A stretch of DNA of 64,000 nt from Thermus brockianus (GTDB taxonomy: Bacteria > Deinococcota > Deinococci > Deinococcales > Thermaceae). Positions 49,638 to 57,141 of the stretch are shown here, one piece after another (the stretch's first letter is position 1; each line of letters opens with the position of its first letter). A program made the position numbers and the translations under genes. The DNA is taken from assembly GCF_021462505.1 (NCBI RefSeq), contig NZ_JAKEDV010000002.1, positions 33,352 through 97,351 on the forward strand, given 5' to 3'. The notes beneath the pieces are model-generated. The model made no database searches, was not told the origin of the DNA, and was given only the letters and a program-made list of their open reading frames with translations.

Positions 49638-50584
49638 CCCTCCAAGGCTACCGCCTGCGCAAGGTCCAGGTGGAGGCCCATTTCCTCGCCCTCCTCGGGG
49701 CCTTCTGGGGCCTCGAGGTAGAGCCTTAGCCCTTCCAGCCGCACCCATAGCCCCACCCGCCCCCCGTAGAAGAGCCTTTCCTCCACCACCCCCCGCCGTT
49801 TTCCCCCCAGGGAAAGGGCCTTGGGGGGGAGGAGGTGGGCCTTGGGGGGCAGGCCCAGGCGGGTGCTTTCCTCGGGGCTAAGGAGGTTTTTGTGCCCGAG
49901 AAAGCGGGCGGTCCAGGCGTCCTTGGGCCGGGCATAGACCTCCTCGGGCCGGCCTATCTGCACGAGCCGGCCCTCCCGCAGGAGGGCCACCCGGTGGGCG
50001 AGGAGGAAGGCTTCCCCTTGGTCGTGGGTCACGAGGAGGGTGGTGATGCCCTCCTCCCGTAAGGTCCTTCGCAGGAAGAAAAGGAGCTCTTCCCGAAGCC
50101 GGAGGTCCAAGGCCCCCAAGGGCTCGTCCAGGAGGAGAAGCCGGGGCCTCGCCGCCAGGGCCCGGGCCAGGGCCACTCGTTGCTTTTCCCCACCGGAGAG
50201 GGCCTCGGGGCGCTTTTCGGCATGGGGGGTGAGCTCCATGCGGGAAAGAAGCTCCTGTACGCGTGCCTCCCGCCTTTCCCTAGGCCAGCGGGCCTCCACC
50301 AGGGGAAAGGCGATGTTCTCCGCCACGGTGAGGTGGGGGAAGAGGGCGTAGTCCTGGAAGAGGAAGCCCACCCCCCGCCGTTCGGGGGGGAGGGGGGTGA
50401 GGTCCAAGGGGCCTAGGCGCACCTGGCCCCGGTCTGGGGTGAGAAGCCCGGCCACCAGGCGGAGCAGGGTGCTCTTGCCGCTCCCCGAGGGGCCCAGGAG
50501 GGCTAAGACCTCTCCCGCCTCTACCTCGAGGCGCACCTCCAGGTGAAACCCGGGGAAACGCTTCTCCAAGTCAAGGGCGAGCAC
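49634..50584 (-). CDS. ABC transporter ATPase with TOBE-like tail (thiamine/iron type)
   Basis: A 316-aa ATPase. Walker A GPSGSGKSTLL, Q-loop FLFQDYALFPHLT, signature LSGGEKQRVALARAL, Walker B LLLLDEPLGALD and switch VTHDQGEAF. The C-terminal third resembles a TOBE domain. This is the subfamily that drives uptake of thiamine, iron, molybdate or polyamines. No permease or binding protein is nearby. The overlap with thiamine pyrophosphokinase points to thiamine. GTG 50584 is chosen from sequence similarity and a TTTAAT box 6 bases upstream. Confidence 0.85.
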   Translation of the reverse strand: MLALDLEKRFPGFHLEVRLEVEAGEVLALLGPSGSGKSTLLRLVAGLLTPDRGQVRLGPLDLTPLPPERRGVGFLFQDYALFPHLTVAENIAFPLVEARWPRERREARVQELLSRMELTPHAEKRPEALSGGEKQRVALARALAARPRLLLLDEPLGALDLRLREELLFFLRRTLREEGITTLLVTHDQGEAFLLAHRVALLREGRLVQIGRPEEVYARPKDAWTARFLGHKNLLSPEESTRLGLPPKAHLLPPKALSLGGKRRGVVEERLFYGGRVGLWVRLEGLRLYLEAPEGPEEGEEMGLHLDLAQAVALEG

Positions 50585-50602
50585 CCCCCCATTAAAGCAG
50601 GG

Positions 50603-50624
50603 CCCGGGGCCTAAAGGCCCCGGG
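50603..50624 (-). terminator. terminator of the cytochrome c-552 gene
   Basis: Perfect 9-bp arms CCCGGGGCC (50603-50611) and GGCCCCGGG (50616-50624) with a TAAA loop. There is no long U-run. It separates cycA from the ABC ATPase gene. Confidence 0.65.
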
Positions 50625-50640
50625 TACACCCAAAGTTTCC

Positions 50641-51087
50641 TTACTTGAGCCCGAGCTTCTTCCGCTCCTCCAATACCTGCTGTGGGGTGAGCTTCTTACC
50701 CCGCAGGGCCTTGACCTCGGCGGCGGTGAAGGGCTTGAAGCCCGGGACCTTCTTGTCGTCCCCCCAGGCGGTGGCGATGTGGTTGAGGAGGGCGGCGATC
50801 TCCTCGTCCTTTAGGCCGCCAAAGGCGGGCATAGCCCCGCTATATTTCATCCCCTTGACCTCAATCGGCCCCTGGAGGCCCCAAAGGAGAACCTTGATCA
50901 GGTACTCCCGTCCTCCCTGCTTGGCGAGGATCTCCGCCATCTGGCTGGCGAGGGGCGGGAAGGCGCCCGGGATCCCTTGGCCGTTCGGCTGATGGCAGCC
51001 CGCGCACTGTGCGTAGAGCTTGGCGCCGTCCGCCTGGGCGAAGGCCAGGCTGCCGAGAAGGAGGAGAGCCACCATGGTCCGCTTCAT
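50641..51087 (-). CDS. cycA: cytochrome c-552
   Basis: A 148-aa periplasmic cytochrome c, nearly the T. thermophilus c-552. Signal peptide MKRTMVALLLLGSLAFAQA, haem motif CAGCH, Met ligand region KYSGAMPAFGGL, and the Lys-rich C-terminal tail KLTPQQVLEERKKLGLK that is special to Thermus. It shuttles electrons to the ba3-type oxidase and can accept them from Sox enzymes, which fits its divergent position next to the sox cluster. GGAGGG precedes ATG 51087. Confidence 0.97.
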   Translation of the reverse strand: MKRTMVALLLLGSLAFAQADGAKLYAQCAGCHQPNGQGIPGAFPPLASQMAEILAKQGGREYLIKVLLWGLQGPIEVKGMKYSGAMPAFGGLKDEEIAALLNHIATAWGDDKKVPGFKPFTAAEVKALRGKKLTPQQVLEERKKLGLK

Positions 51088-51105
51088 CTTTACCCTCCGG
51101 GGTAT

Positions 51106-51134
51106 AGGGTAGTTTGTCCCTTAAAACCCGTCAA
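51106..51134 (-). promoter_or_regulatory. sigma-A promoter of cytochrome c-552
   Basis: On the minus strand TTGACG (51134-51129), 17-base spacer, TACCCT (51111-51106). Confidence 0.7.
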
Positions 51135-51186
51135 GAGGGATGGCTTTAGGAAAGCTTAAGCTAAGCGCCAAGGCACTTTACGGGAT

Positions 51187-51349
51187 GGGGGTATGCATTT
51201 CCCGACCTTTATGTGGGTCATTGCAGGGGGTATAACGTGAAGGATTGCTTGAACGAGTGTAGCTAACCCCTTGATTTTTAGCGGCGAAACTTGGTAAGGT
51301 ACAAATGTCCTTGGGTGTACCGAGGTGGTGTAAGGTATGTACGTGTACC
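51187..51349 (+). promoter_or_regulatory. sox operon control region: promoter and repeated half-sites
   Basis: The promoter is TTGATT (51271-51276), 18 bases, TAAGGT (51295-51300). GGTACA (51298-51303) and TGTACC (51316-51321) form an inverted repeat over the start region, and TGTACC recurs at 51344-51349. Upstream, GGGGGTAT is repeated at 51187 and 51226. Repressor binding (for example a SoxR-type ArsR protein) is an inference; no regulator gene is in the window. Confidence 0.5.
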
Positions 51350-51765
51350 GGGTAATTTGGCCGACGCTCCTCATGGGCCTAGCCCTCGCCGCGCCGGATT
51401 TTGGCCGTTGGTATCCCTTCCGTGAGGCCCAGGCCCTGGCCCAGGAGCACGCCCGGGTTCTCATGGTGTACTTTCATAGCCCCCACTGCCCCTACTGCGA
51501 CCAGATGAACACCTTCGTCCTCTCCGACCCTGCGGTAAGCCGCCTTCTGGAGGAGCGGTTCGTGGTGGCCTCCGTGGGCACGGAAACCCCGGAGGGGCAG
51601 GACCTGGCCCGGCGCTTTCGCGTGCCGGGCACCCCTACCTTCGTCTTCCTCGTCCCCAGGAAGGGGGCGTGGGAGGAGGTGGGCCGGTTTTTTGGCAGCC
51701 GGCCCCGGGCGCAGTTCCTCTTGGAGCTGCGCCAAATGTGCGCCAAAGGAGGTGCGTGTGAATAG
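51337..51765 (+). CDS. soxW: SoxW-like periplasmic thioredoxin
   Basis: A 142-aa secreted thioredoxin-fold protein. The active site is FHSPHCPYCDQM (CPYC) and the cis-Pro loop VPGTPTFVFLV. The N-terminal signal ends near GLALAAP. In Sox systems SoxW is thought to reduce SoxY or SoxYZ-linked disulfides. ATG 51337 has GAGGTGG upstream. A TAAGGT box directly before it would instead fit a leaderless GTG two codons later. First gene of the sox operon. Confidence 0.85.
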   Translation: MYVYRVIWPTLLMGLALAAPDFGRWYPFREAQALAQEHARVLMVYFHSPHCPYCDQMNTFVLSDPAVSRLLEERFVVASVGTETPEGQDLARRFRVPGTPTFVFLVPRKGAWEEVGRFFGSRPRAQFLLELRQMCAKGGACE

Positions 51766-52210
51766 GCGAGCGTTTCTGAAGGCAACCGGTGCGGCCCTTT
51801 CCGCCCTGGCCGTGGCGGGGCTACCCGCCATGGCCCAAGGGCTGGAAGGGGAGGACCTGGCCCACTTGGAGAAGGCCTTGCAGGAGGCCTTGGGCAAGGG
51901 CTTTAAGGACCTTACCCCCTCCAACCTGGTGAAGCTCACCATGCCCGCCATCGCCGAAAGCGGGGCCAACGTGCCCGCCGAGGTGGAGGTGAACCTGCCC
52001 TCCAACCAGGTCAAGGCCATCCACCTCTTCGCCGACAAGAACCCCACGCCGAGGTTGGTGACCTTCATGCCCATGAAGGCCCTGCCCTACTACGCCACCC
52101 GGGTCCGCCTGGCGGAAACCACCGCCATTCGGGCTGTGGTGGAGACCACGGACGGCAAGTTCCTTCTGGCCTCGGCCAGCACCCGCGTCACCGTGGGGGG
52201 CTGCGGTTAA
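51758..52210 (+). CDS. soxY: thiosulfate oxidation carrier protein SoxY
   Basis: A 150-aa sulfur carrier. The twin-arginine signal NRRAFLKATGAALSALAVAG exports it folded with SoxZ. The swinging-arm C-terminus ends VTVGGCG, whose Cys149 carries the sulfur intermediates during the cycle. AAAGGAGGTG overlaps the soxW end. GTG 51758 gives the best spacing (GTG 51752 is possible). Confidence 0.95.
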   Translation: MNRRAFLKATGAALSALAVAGLPAMAQGLEGEDLAHLEKALQEALGKGFKDLTPSNLVKLTMPAIAESGANVPAEVEVNLPSNQVKAIHLFADKNPTPRLVTFMPMKALPYYATRVRLAETTAIRAVVETTDGKFLLASASTRVTVGGCG

Positions 52211-52226
52211 GGAAAGGAGGTAGAAG

Positions 52227-52553
52227 ATGCCCATCCGCACCATCGTTCGCCTGACCCCGGCCAAGCCCAAGGCGGGAGAGGAGTTTCGGCTACAGGCGGT
52301 GGCCCAGCACCCTAACGAACCGGGCACCCGGCGGGACGCCCAGGGTAACCTCATCCCCGCCAACTACATCAACCTGGTAGAGGTTTACTTTGAGGGGGAA
52401 AAGGTGGCGGAGGCCCGGCCCGGTCCCTCCACCAGCGCCAACCCCCTTTACGGCTTTAAGTTCAAGGCGGAAAAGCCGGGGACCTTCACGGTGAAGCTTA
52501 AAGACACGAGCGGCGACACGGGGGAGGCCCAGGTCAAGCTGGAGCTGGCCTAA
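52227..52553 (+). CDS. soxZ: thiosulfate oxidation carrier protein SoxZ
   Basis: A 108-aa partner of SoxY with an all-beta immunoglobulin-like fold and no signal of its own; it is co-exported with SoxY. It begins MPIRTIVRLTPAKPKAGEEF and has ANYINLVEVYFEGEKV and KFKAEKPGTFTVKLKDTSG. AAAGGAGGT precedes ATG. Confidence 0.95.
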   Translation: MPIRTIVRLTPAKPKAGEEFRLQAVAQHPNEPGTRRDAQGNLIPANYINLVEVYFEGEKVAEARPGPSTSANPLYGFKFKAEKPGTFTVKLKDTSGDTGEAQVKLELA

Positions 52554-52558
52554 GGCGA

Positions 52559-52585
52559 GGCGCCCGGGAAACCGGGCGCCTTTAT
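52559..52585 (+). terminator. terminator or attenuator between soxZ and the downstream sox genes
   Basis: GGCGCCCGG (52559-52567), GAAA loop, CCGGGCGCC (52572-52580), then TTTAT. A strong hairpin inside the operon that would make soxWYZ more abundant than soxB and later genes. Confidence 0.75.
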
Positions 52586-52598
52586 GGAGGTTGGGTAT

Positions 52599-52766
52599 AT
52601 GCGGCCCAAGGCGTGGTGGGTGGTGGGTGCGGCCCTTCTCTTGGCCCTCGGCTTGGCCCAGGAAGGAGACCCCCGGGAGGAGGCCAGAAGGCAAAAGAAG
52701 CTCCTCTTGCAGACCGCGGGCATCGAATCCGAGTTCAACACCAAGCCGGCGGTGGGGTCTAGATGA
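52599..52766 (+). CDS. small secreted protein of the sox operon
   Basis: A 55-aa protein: signal peptide MRPKAWWVVGAALLLALGLA, then a mature peptide of about 30 residues rich in charge (EGDPREEARRQKKLLLQTAG) ending NTKPAVGSR. ATG 52599 has GGAGG 8 bases upstream, and the TGA overlaps the soxB ATG, so it is translated with soxB. I do not recognise a family. A stabilising or assembly peptide for SoxB or the Sox complex is a guess. Confidence 0.6.
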   Translation: MRPKAWWVVGAALLLALGLAQEGDPREEARRQKKLLLQTAGIESEFNTKPAVGSR

Positions 52767-54484
52767 ACCGTAGGGACGTCCTTTTCCTCCTATCCACCCT
52801 TGCGGGCCTGGGGCCCAAGGCCCTCGCCCAGGCCTTGGAAAACCCGGCCCGCCTCTACGACCTTCCCCCCTATGGGGAGGCCACCCTCCTTTTCTTCTCC
52901 GACCTCCACGCCCAAGCTTTTCCCCACTACTTCATGGAGCCCCCAAACCTCATCGCCCCTAAGGCCTTGATGGGGCGGCCCGGATACCTGACGGGGGAGG
53001 CCATCCTCCGCTACTACGGGGTGGAGAGGGGAACGCCTTTAGCGTACCTTCTTTCCTACCTGGACTTCGTGGAGCTTGCCCGGGCCTTTGGCCCCGTGGG
53101 GGGGCTTCCCGCCCTCACCGCCCTGATCCGGGAGCAAAAGGCCCGGGCGGAGGCGGATGGGGCCAAGGTCTTGGTCCTGGACGGGGGGGATACCTGGACC
53201 AACTCCGGCCTTTCCCTGCTTACGGATGGGCAAGCCCTCGTGGAGTGGCAGAACCTCACGGGGGTAGACCACATGACCTCCCACTGGGAGTGGACCTTGG
53301 GGCGGGAGCGGGTGGAGGCCCTTCTCCGGCAATTTCGCGGGGAGCACCTGGCCTACAACGTGGTGGACGAGCTCTTTGGGGATCCCCTCTTCCCCGCCTA
53401 CTGCCTCCATCCCGCAGGCCGCTACACCTTGGCCGTGGTGGGGGCGGCCTACCCCTACGTGAAGGTGTCCCATCCGGAAAGCTTTACCGAGGGGCTTTCC
53501 TTCGCCCTGGACGAGCGGCGCCTGCAGGAGGCGGTGGACGCCGCCCGGGCCGAGGGGGCGGACGCCGTGGTCCTCCTTTCCCACCAGGGGATGCAGCTGG
53601 ACGCCGCCTTGGCGGAGCGCATCCGGGGCATTGACCTGATCCTTTCCGGCCATACCCACGACCTCACCCCCTTGCCCTGGCGGGTGGGGAAGACCTGGAT
53701 CGTGGCGGGGAGCGCCGCCGGCAAGGCCCTGATGCGGGTGGACCTGAAGCTGCGCAAGGGCGGCATCGCCAACCTTCGGGTGCGGGTCTTGCCCGTCTTG
53801 GCGGACCACCTGCCCAAGGCGAAGGAGGTGGAGGCGTGGCTGGCGGAGAAGGTGGCCCCGAACCGGGAGCACCTCTTTGCGCCCTTGGCCGTCACGGAAA
53901 CCCTCCTTTACAAGCGGGACACCCTTTACTCCACCTGGGACCATCTGGTGGGCCAGGCGGTGAAGGCCCTTTACCCGGAGGTGGAGGTGGTCTTTAGCCC
54001 GGCGGTGCGCTGGGGCACCACCCTTCTCCCGGGGCAGGCCATCACCCGGGACCACCTCTATGCCTACACCGGCTTCACCTACCCGGAGCTTTACCTTTTC
54101 CGCCTGCGGGGAGTGCAGATCCAGAGCGTCTTGGAGGACATCGCCAGCAACGTCTTTACCCCTGACCCCTTCTACCAGCAGGGGGGGGACGTGAGCCGCA
54201 CCTTTGGCCTTTCCTACGTTCTGGACCCCGATGCGCCCACGGGCAGGCGGGTGCGGGAGGTTTCCGTGGGGGGTAAGGCTTTGGAGCCGGAGCGCCGCTA
54301 TCTGGTGGCGGCCTACGGGGGTAGGCTTCAGCGGCTGGGGGAGGCCAAGCCGGGCCTCGAGCCCAGGCCCATTTACGCCCTGCTGGAGGAATACCTCAAG
54401 GGCGTGGGGCGGGTCGGGGTGTTGCCCGAGCCCAACGTGAAGGTTCTTGGACGCAACTACCGCGTGCCGGAGGTGATGGGATGA
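52763..54484 (+). CDS. soxB: thiosulfohydrolase SoxB
   Basis: A 573-aa dimanganese enzyme of the 5'-nucleotidase superfamily that hydrolyses sulfate from the SoxY-bound thiosulfonate. Metal ligands are seen in LLFFSDLHAQ (Asp, His), LDGGDTWTNSG (Asp), VLLSHQGM (His) and LSGHTHDLTP (His-x-His). The N-terminus MNRRDVLFLLSTLAG is a Tat-like signal. The T. thermophilus SoxB structure is known and this is a close relative. It overlaps the small upstream ORF and soxX (4 bases each). Confidence 0.97.
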   Translation: MNRRDVLFLLSTLAGLGPKALAQALENPARLYDLPPYGEATLLFFSDLHAQAFPHYFMEPPNLIAPKALMGRPGYLTGEAILRYYGVERGTPLAYLLSYLDFVELARAFGPVGGLPALTALIREQKARAEADGAKVLVLDGGDTWTNSGLSLLTDGQALVEWQNLTGVDHMTSHWEWTLGRERVEALLRQFRGEHLAYNVVDELFGDPLFPAYCLHPAGRYTLAVVGAAYPYVKVSHPESFTEGLSFALDERRLQEAVDAARAEGADAVVLLSHQGMQLDAALAERIRGIDLILSGHTHDLTPLPWRVGKTWIVAGSAAGKALMRVDLKLRKGGIANLRVRVLPVLADHLPKAKEVEAWLAEKVAPNREHLFAPLAVTETLLYKRDTLYSTWDHLVGQAVKALYPEVEVVFSPAVRWGTTLLPGQAITRDHLYAYTGFTYPELYLFRLRGVQIQSVLEDIASNVFTPDPFYQQGGDVSRTFGLSYVLDPDAPTGRRVREVSVGGKALEPERRYLVAAYGGRLQRLGEAKPGLEPRPIYALLEEYLKGVGRVGVLPEPNVKVLGRNYRVPEVMG

Positions 54485-55041
54485 AGCGAATAGGGTTATT
54501 GGCGCTAGGCATTCTGGCGCTGGGTGGGGCCTTTTCCCAGGTGGGCCCCTTTAGGGCCCGCCTCGAGGCCCTGTTGCACGCGGGAGGGCACGAGTTCGCC
54601 CAGGTGATGCTCTCCCAGGACAAGGCCCAGGCCCTTTGCTCCCAGTACCGGGACAAGCTTCCCCCGGACCTCATCCCGGGGTTTTTGGCGGAGCAGAAGG
54701 CCCTGATCAAGTACCCGGCAAGCGGCAAGCTCATGGGGGACTGGAGAAACGGGGAGAAGGTCTTCACGGACCCCAGGCGGGGCAACTGCTACGCCTGCCA
54801 CGCCGGGGACCCCAATGAGGTGGCCTACGGCACCATGGGCCCAAGCCTCACCGGCTACGGCCAGCGGGGCACCGCAGAGGCGGTGGTGCGCTACACCTAC
54901 GAGAAAATCTACAACGCCTGGGCCTTTGTCCCCTGCTCCCTCATGTACCGGGGCGGGGTCCACGGGCTTTTCACCCCCGAGGAAACCGCCGACCTCGTGG
55001 CCTTCCTCTTAGACCCCGAGTCCCCCATCAACCGGAGGTGA
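54481..55041 (+). CDS. soxX: cytochrome c SoxX
   Basis: A 186-aa secreted mono-haem cytochrome. The haem motif is RRGNCYACHAGDPNE, followed by the family GTMGPSLTGYGQRG. The Met ligand is likely in PCSLMYRGGVHG. With SoxA it forms the SoxAX cytochrome that joins thiosulfate to SoxY oxidatively. The N-terminal extension (residues 20-85) is longer than in short SoxX proteins. ATG overlaps the soxB stop. Confidence 0.92.
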   Translation: MKRIGLLALGILALGGAFSQVGPFRARLEALLHAGGHEFAQVMLSQDKAQALCSQYRDKLPPDLIPGFLAEQKALIKYPASGKLMGDWRNGEKVFTDPRRGNCYACHAGDPNEVAYGTMGPSLTGYGQRGTAEAVVRYTYEKIYNAWAFVPCSLMYRGGVHGLFTPEETADLVAFLLDPESPINRR

Positions 55042-55044
55042 GCC

Positions 55045-55845
55045 GTGCGGAGGAAACGAGCGCTCGTTCTTGGGCTTGCGGCCTTGGGCGTCCTGGGGGG
55101 GTTTTGGGCCTACACCCAGGGGCAGAAGCCCTTGGACCCCTTTGAGGAGGCCATGCGCCAGCGGCAGATGTACCTGGAAACCTTCGGCGTCCTGCCGGGG
55201 GAGCTTTTCGTGGAGGAGGGCAAGGAGCTCTTCTTCCGCAAGGGCCCAAGCGGCCAGACCCTCGAGGCCTGCGACTTCGGCAAAGGTCCTGGGGTCTTGG
55301 AAGGGGTTTACGCCATCTTGCCCAGGTACTTCCCGGACACGGGGCGGGTGGAGGACCTGGAAACCCGGGTCTACACCTGCATGCAACGGGTGCAGGGCTT
55401 TAAACCCGAAGAGATTAAGCGGGACGAGGTTAAGGCCATCACCACCTACATCGCCTCCTTCTCCTCCAAGGCCAAGATCCAGGTGGTCCCCAAGCACCCG
55501 GCGGAGCTTGCCATGTACAACCTGGGCCGGGAGCTCTGGTACCAGCGGGCGGGGGCCCGGGACATGAGCTGTGCCGTCTGCCACGAGCAGAATGCCGGGA
55601 AGCGGGTCCGGCTTTCGCCGGTGCGGAGCCCCAAGGAGGGCCTAGGGAACGAGTGGCCCGCCTACCGCTTTGAGGCGGACAAGCTCTACACCATGGAGGA
55701 CCGCATCGCCTTCTGCTACGATTCCATCGCCATCCCTGCTCCGGAGTTCTACTCCGAGCCCTACATCGCCCTGACCCTTTACATGCTGGCCGAAGCGGCC
55801 AAGGCCGGGCACTCCTTTGAGGAGTTGCCCTTCTTCACCCGCTAG
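55045..55845 (+). CDS. soxA: cytochrome c SoxA (single haem)
   Basis: A 266-aa SoxA. One haem motif, MSCAVCHEQNAG, is present. The first-domain site shows only lone cysteines (EACDFG, YTCMQRVQG), as in single-haem SoxA. The haem-ligating persulfide cysteine is in DRIAFCYDS. An N-terminal anchor or signal spans residues 6-24. GTG 55045 follows GGAGGTGA. It pairs with SoxX, encoded just before. Confidence 0.92.
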   Translation: MRRKRALVLGLAALGVLGGFWAYTQGQKPLDPFEEAMRQRQMYLETFGVLPGELFVEEGKELFFRKGPSGQTLEACDFGKGPGVLEGVYAILPRYFPDTGRVEDLETRVYTCMQRVQGFKPEEIKRDEVKAITTYIASFSSKAKIQVVPKHPAELAMYNLGRELWYQRAGARDMSCAVCHEQNAGKRVRLSPVRSPKEGLGNEWPAYRFEADKLYTMEDRIAFCYDSIAIPAPEFYSEPYIALTLYMLAEAAKAGHSFEELPFFTR

Positions 55846-55847
55846 CC

Positions 55848-56282
55848 ATGCGCCGCCGCCACCTCTTCGCCCTTTTGCCCCTTCTCCTCCTCCGGGCCCG
55901 GGGGGAAGGGGAGGGGGATTGGGTGAGGGCCTTTGGGGCCTTTCTGAAGCGCGTGCCCCCGGCGGGCTACCTGGTCTACCCCACCGAGGCCAAGGACCTC
56001 CTCCTCTTTGAGCCCTTCATCCTGGAGGTGCGCACGGCGGAGGAGCGGAAAAGGGGGTATATCCCGGGCTCGGTGCACATCTACGCCGGCGAGGTGCCGG
56101 ACCGCCTGGCCGAGCTTCCCAAGGACAAGGAGGCCCTCCTTCTCGTCTACTGCAACTCGGGGAGCGTTTCTGCGGTGGTGGCGGCCTACTTGCAGGCGCT
56201 AGGCTACAAAAACGCCAAGAACATCGCCCATGGGTTCAAGGGCTGGCTGGACGCCGGCCTGGAAGTGGAGGGAGGATCATGA
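55848..56282 (+). CDS. secreted rhodanese-like sulfurtransferase
   Basis: A 144-aa protein with a signal peptide and a single rhodanese domain. The active-site loop is VYCNSGSVSAVVAA (Cys then NSGS). Substrate-loop and fold motifs are ILEVRTAEERKRGYIPGSVHI and GFKGWLDAGLEVE. In the sox cluster it could move sulfane sulfur to or from SoxYZ or haem proteins. The stop overlaps the DUF302 gene. Confidence 0.85.
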   Translation: MRRRHLFALLPLLLLRARGEGEGDWVRAFGAFLKRVPPAGYLVYPTEAKDLLLFEPFILEVRTAEERKRGYIPGSVHIYAGEVPDRLAELPKDKEALLLVYCNSGSVSAVVAAYLQALGYKNAKNIAHGFKGWLDAGLEVEGGS

Positions 56283-57130
56283 AAAAGGTTCTGGCGCTGG
56301 TGGTGGCTTTGGGCCTCTCCTTGGCCCAGTCCTTGGTGGTGCAGGTTCCAGGGAGGTTGGAAGCCGTGGAGGCCCGGGTGCTGGAGGCCCTGAAGGGGGT
56401 GGGCCTCGAGCCCGACCGGGTCCTGAACCTGGGGGAGCAGGTGCGCCAGGTCACGGGCCCGGGCTTCCCGGACTACCGCCTGGTGGTCCTAAAACCGGAT
56501 AGAGGGAGCCAGGAAGCGGTGAGCAAGAACCCCATGGCCGCCATCGTCCTGCCCCCCACGGTCTTCATCACCGGGGAAGGGGAGAAGTACCTGGTGGGGG
56601 CCTTTGACGGCAGGCTCCTTTTCGGCATGCTCGGGGTGTACGGGGGCGAGGTGGAGCGGCTTGTGTGGCGCCTCGAGGCGGCCTTGGGCCGGCTTGGCCC
56701 GGTGCGCAAGGTTGCTCCCGCCATGATGCCGGACCCCAGTAGCGGCATGATGCCCGCTTTGCTCTACCGGGTGCGGGGGGCCAAGGTGGAGGACGTGGTC
56801 CTCATGGTGGAGACCGAGCTCACCTCCGCCGGGCTTAACCTCCTGCCCAACGTCAAGGTGGGTCCCGTGACCGTGATCATGCCCTGCAAGAGCGAGTGGG
56901 CCCGGATCATGTTCCTCACCCAGCCCGCTGGGGGCTTTGCCGCCCCTTGCCGCTTCTTCGCCATGCAGATGGGGCCTGACGTGCTGGTGGGGGCCATTGA
57001 GCCCATGCTCATGACCATCATGCCCGGGGTCATGGGCTCCCCGGCGGTTACAATGCTCCAAGAGGCCAGGCAGGTGATGACGGGCATCCTGGAAGCCGTG
57101 GGCGGGGAACCCTACCGCCCTGGTCAATGA
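56279..57130 (+). CDS. secreted DUF302 protein
   Basis: A 283-aa exported protein (MKKVLALVVALGLSLAQS). It appears to have two DUF302-like halves: the first with FPDYRLVVLKPDRGSQEAVSKNPMAA and IVLPPTVFIT, the second with VEDVVLMVETELTSAGLNLLPN and PCKSEWARIMFL...PCRFFAMQMG. DUF302 proteins occur in many sulfur-oxidation clusters and resist functional naming. Methionine is unusually frequent in the C-terminal half (PMLMTIMPGVMG). It overlaps the rhodanese gene and is followed by soxF. Confidence 0.8.
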   Translation: MKKVLALVVALGLSLAQSLVVQVPGRLEAVEARVLEALKGVGLEPDRVLNLGEQVRQVTGPGFPDYRLVVLKPDRGSQEAVSKNPMAAIVLPPTVFITGEGEKYLVGAFDGRLLFGMLGVYGGEVERLVWRLEAALGRLGPVRKVAPAMMPDPSSGMMPALLYRVRGAKVEDVVLMVETELTSAGLNLLPNVKVGPVTVIMPCKSEWARIMFLTQPAGGFAAPCRFFAMQMGPDVLVGAIEPMLMTIMPGVMGSPAVTMLQEARQVMTGILEAVGGEPYRPGQ

Positions 57131-57141
57131 AGGAGGGAGCT

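Noticed and set aside
49638-50640. TPP riboswitch near the thiamine pyrophosphokinase unit
   Set aside because: No TPP-riboswitch core elements (CTGAGA, ACCTGA-type) are visible upstream of GTG 50584; the region holds a terminator hairpin.
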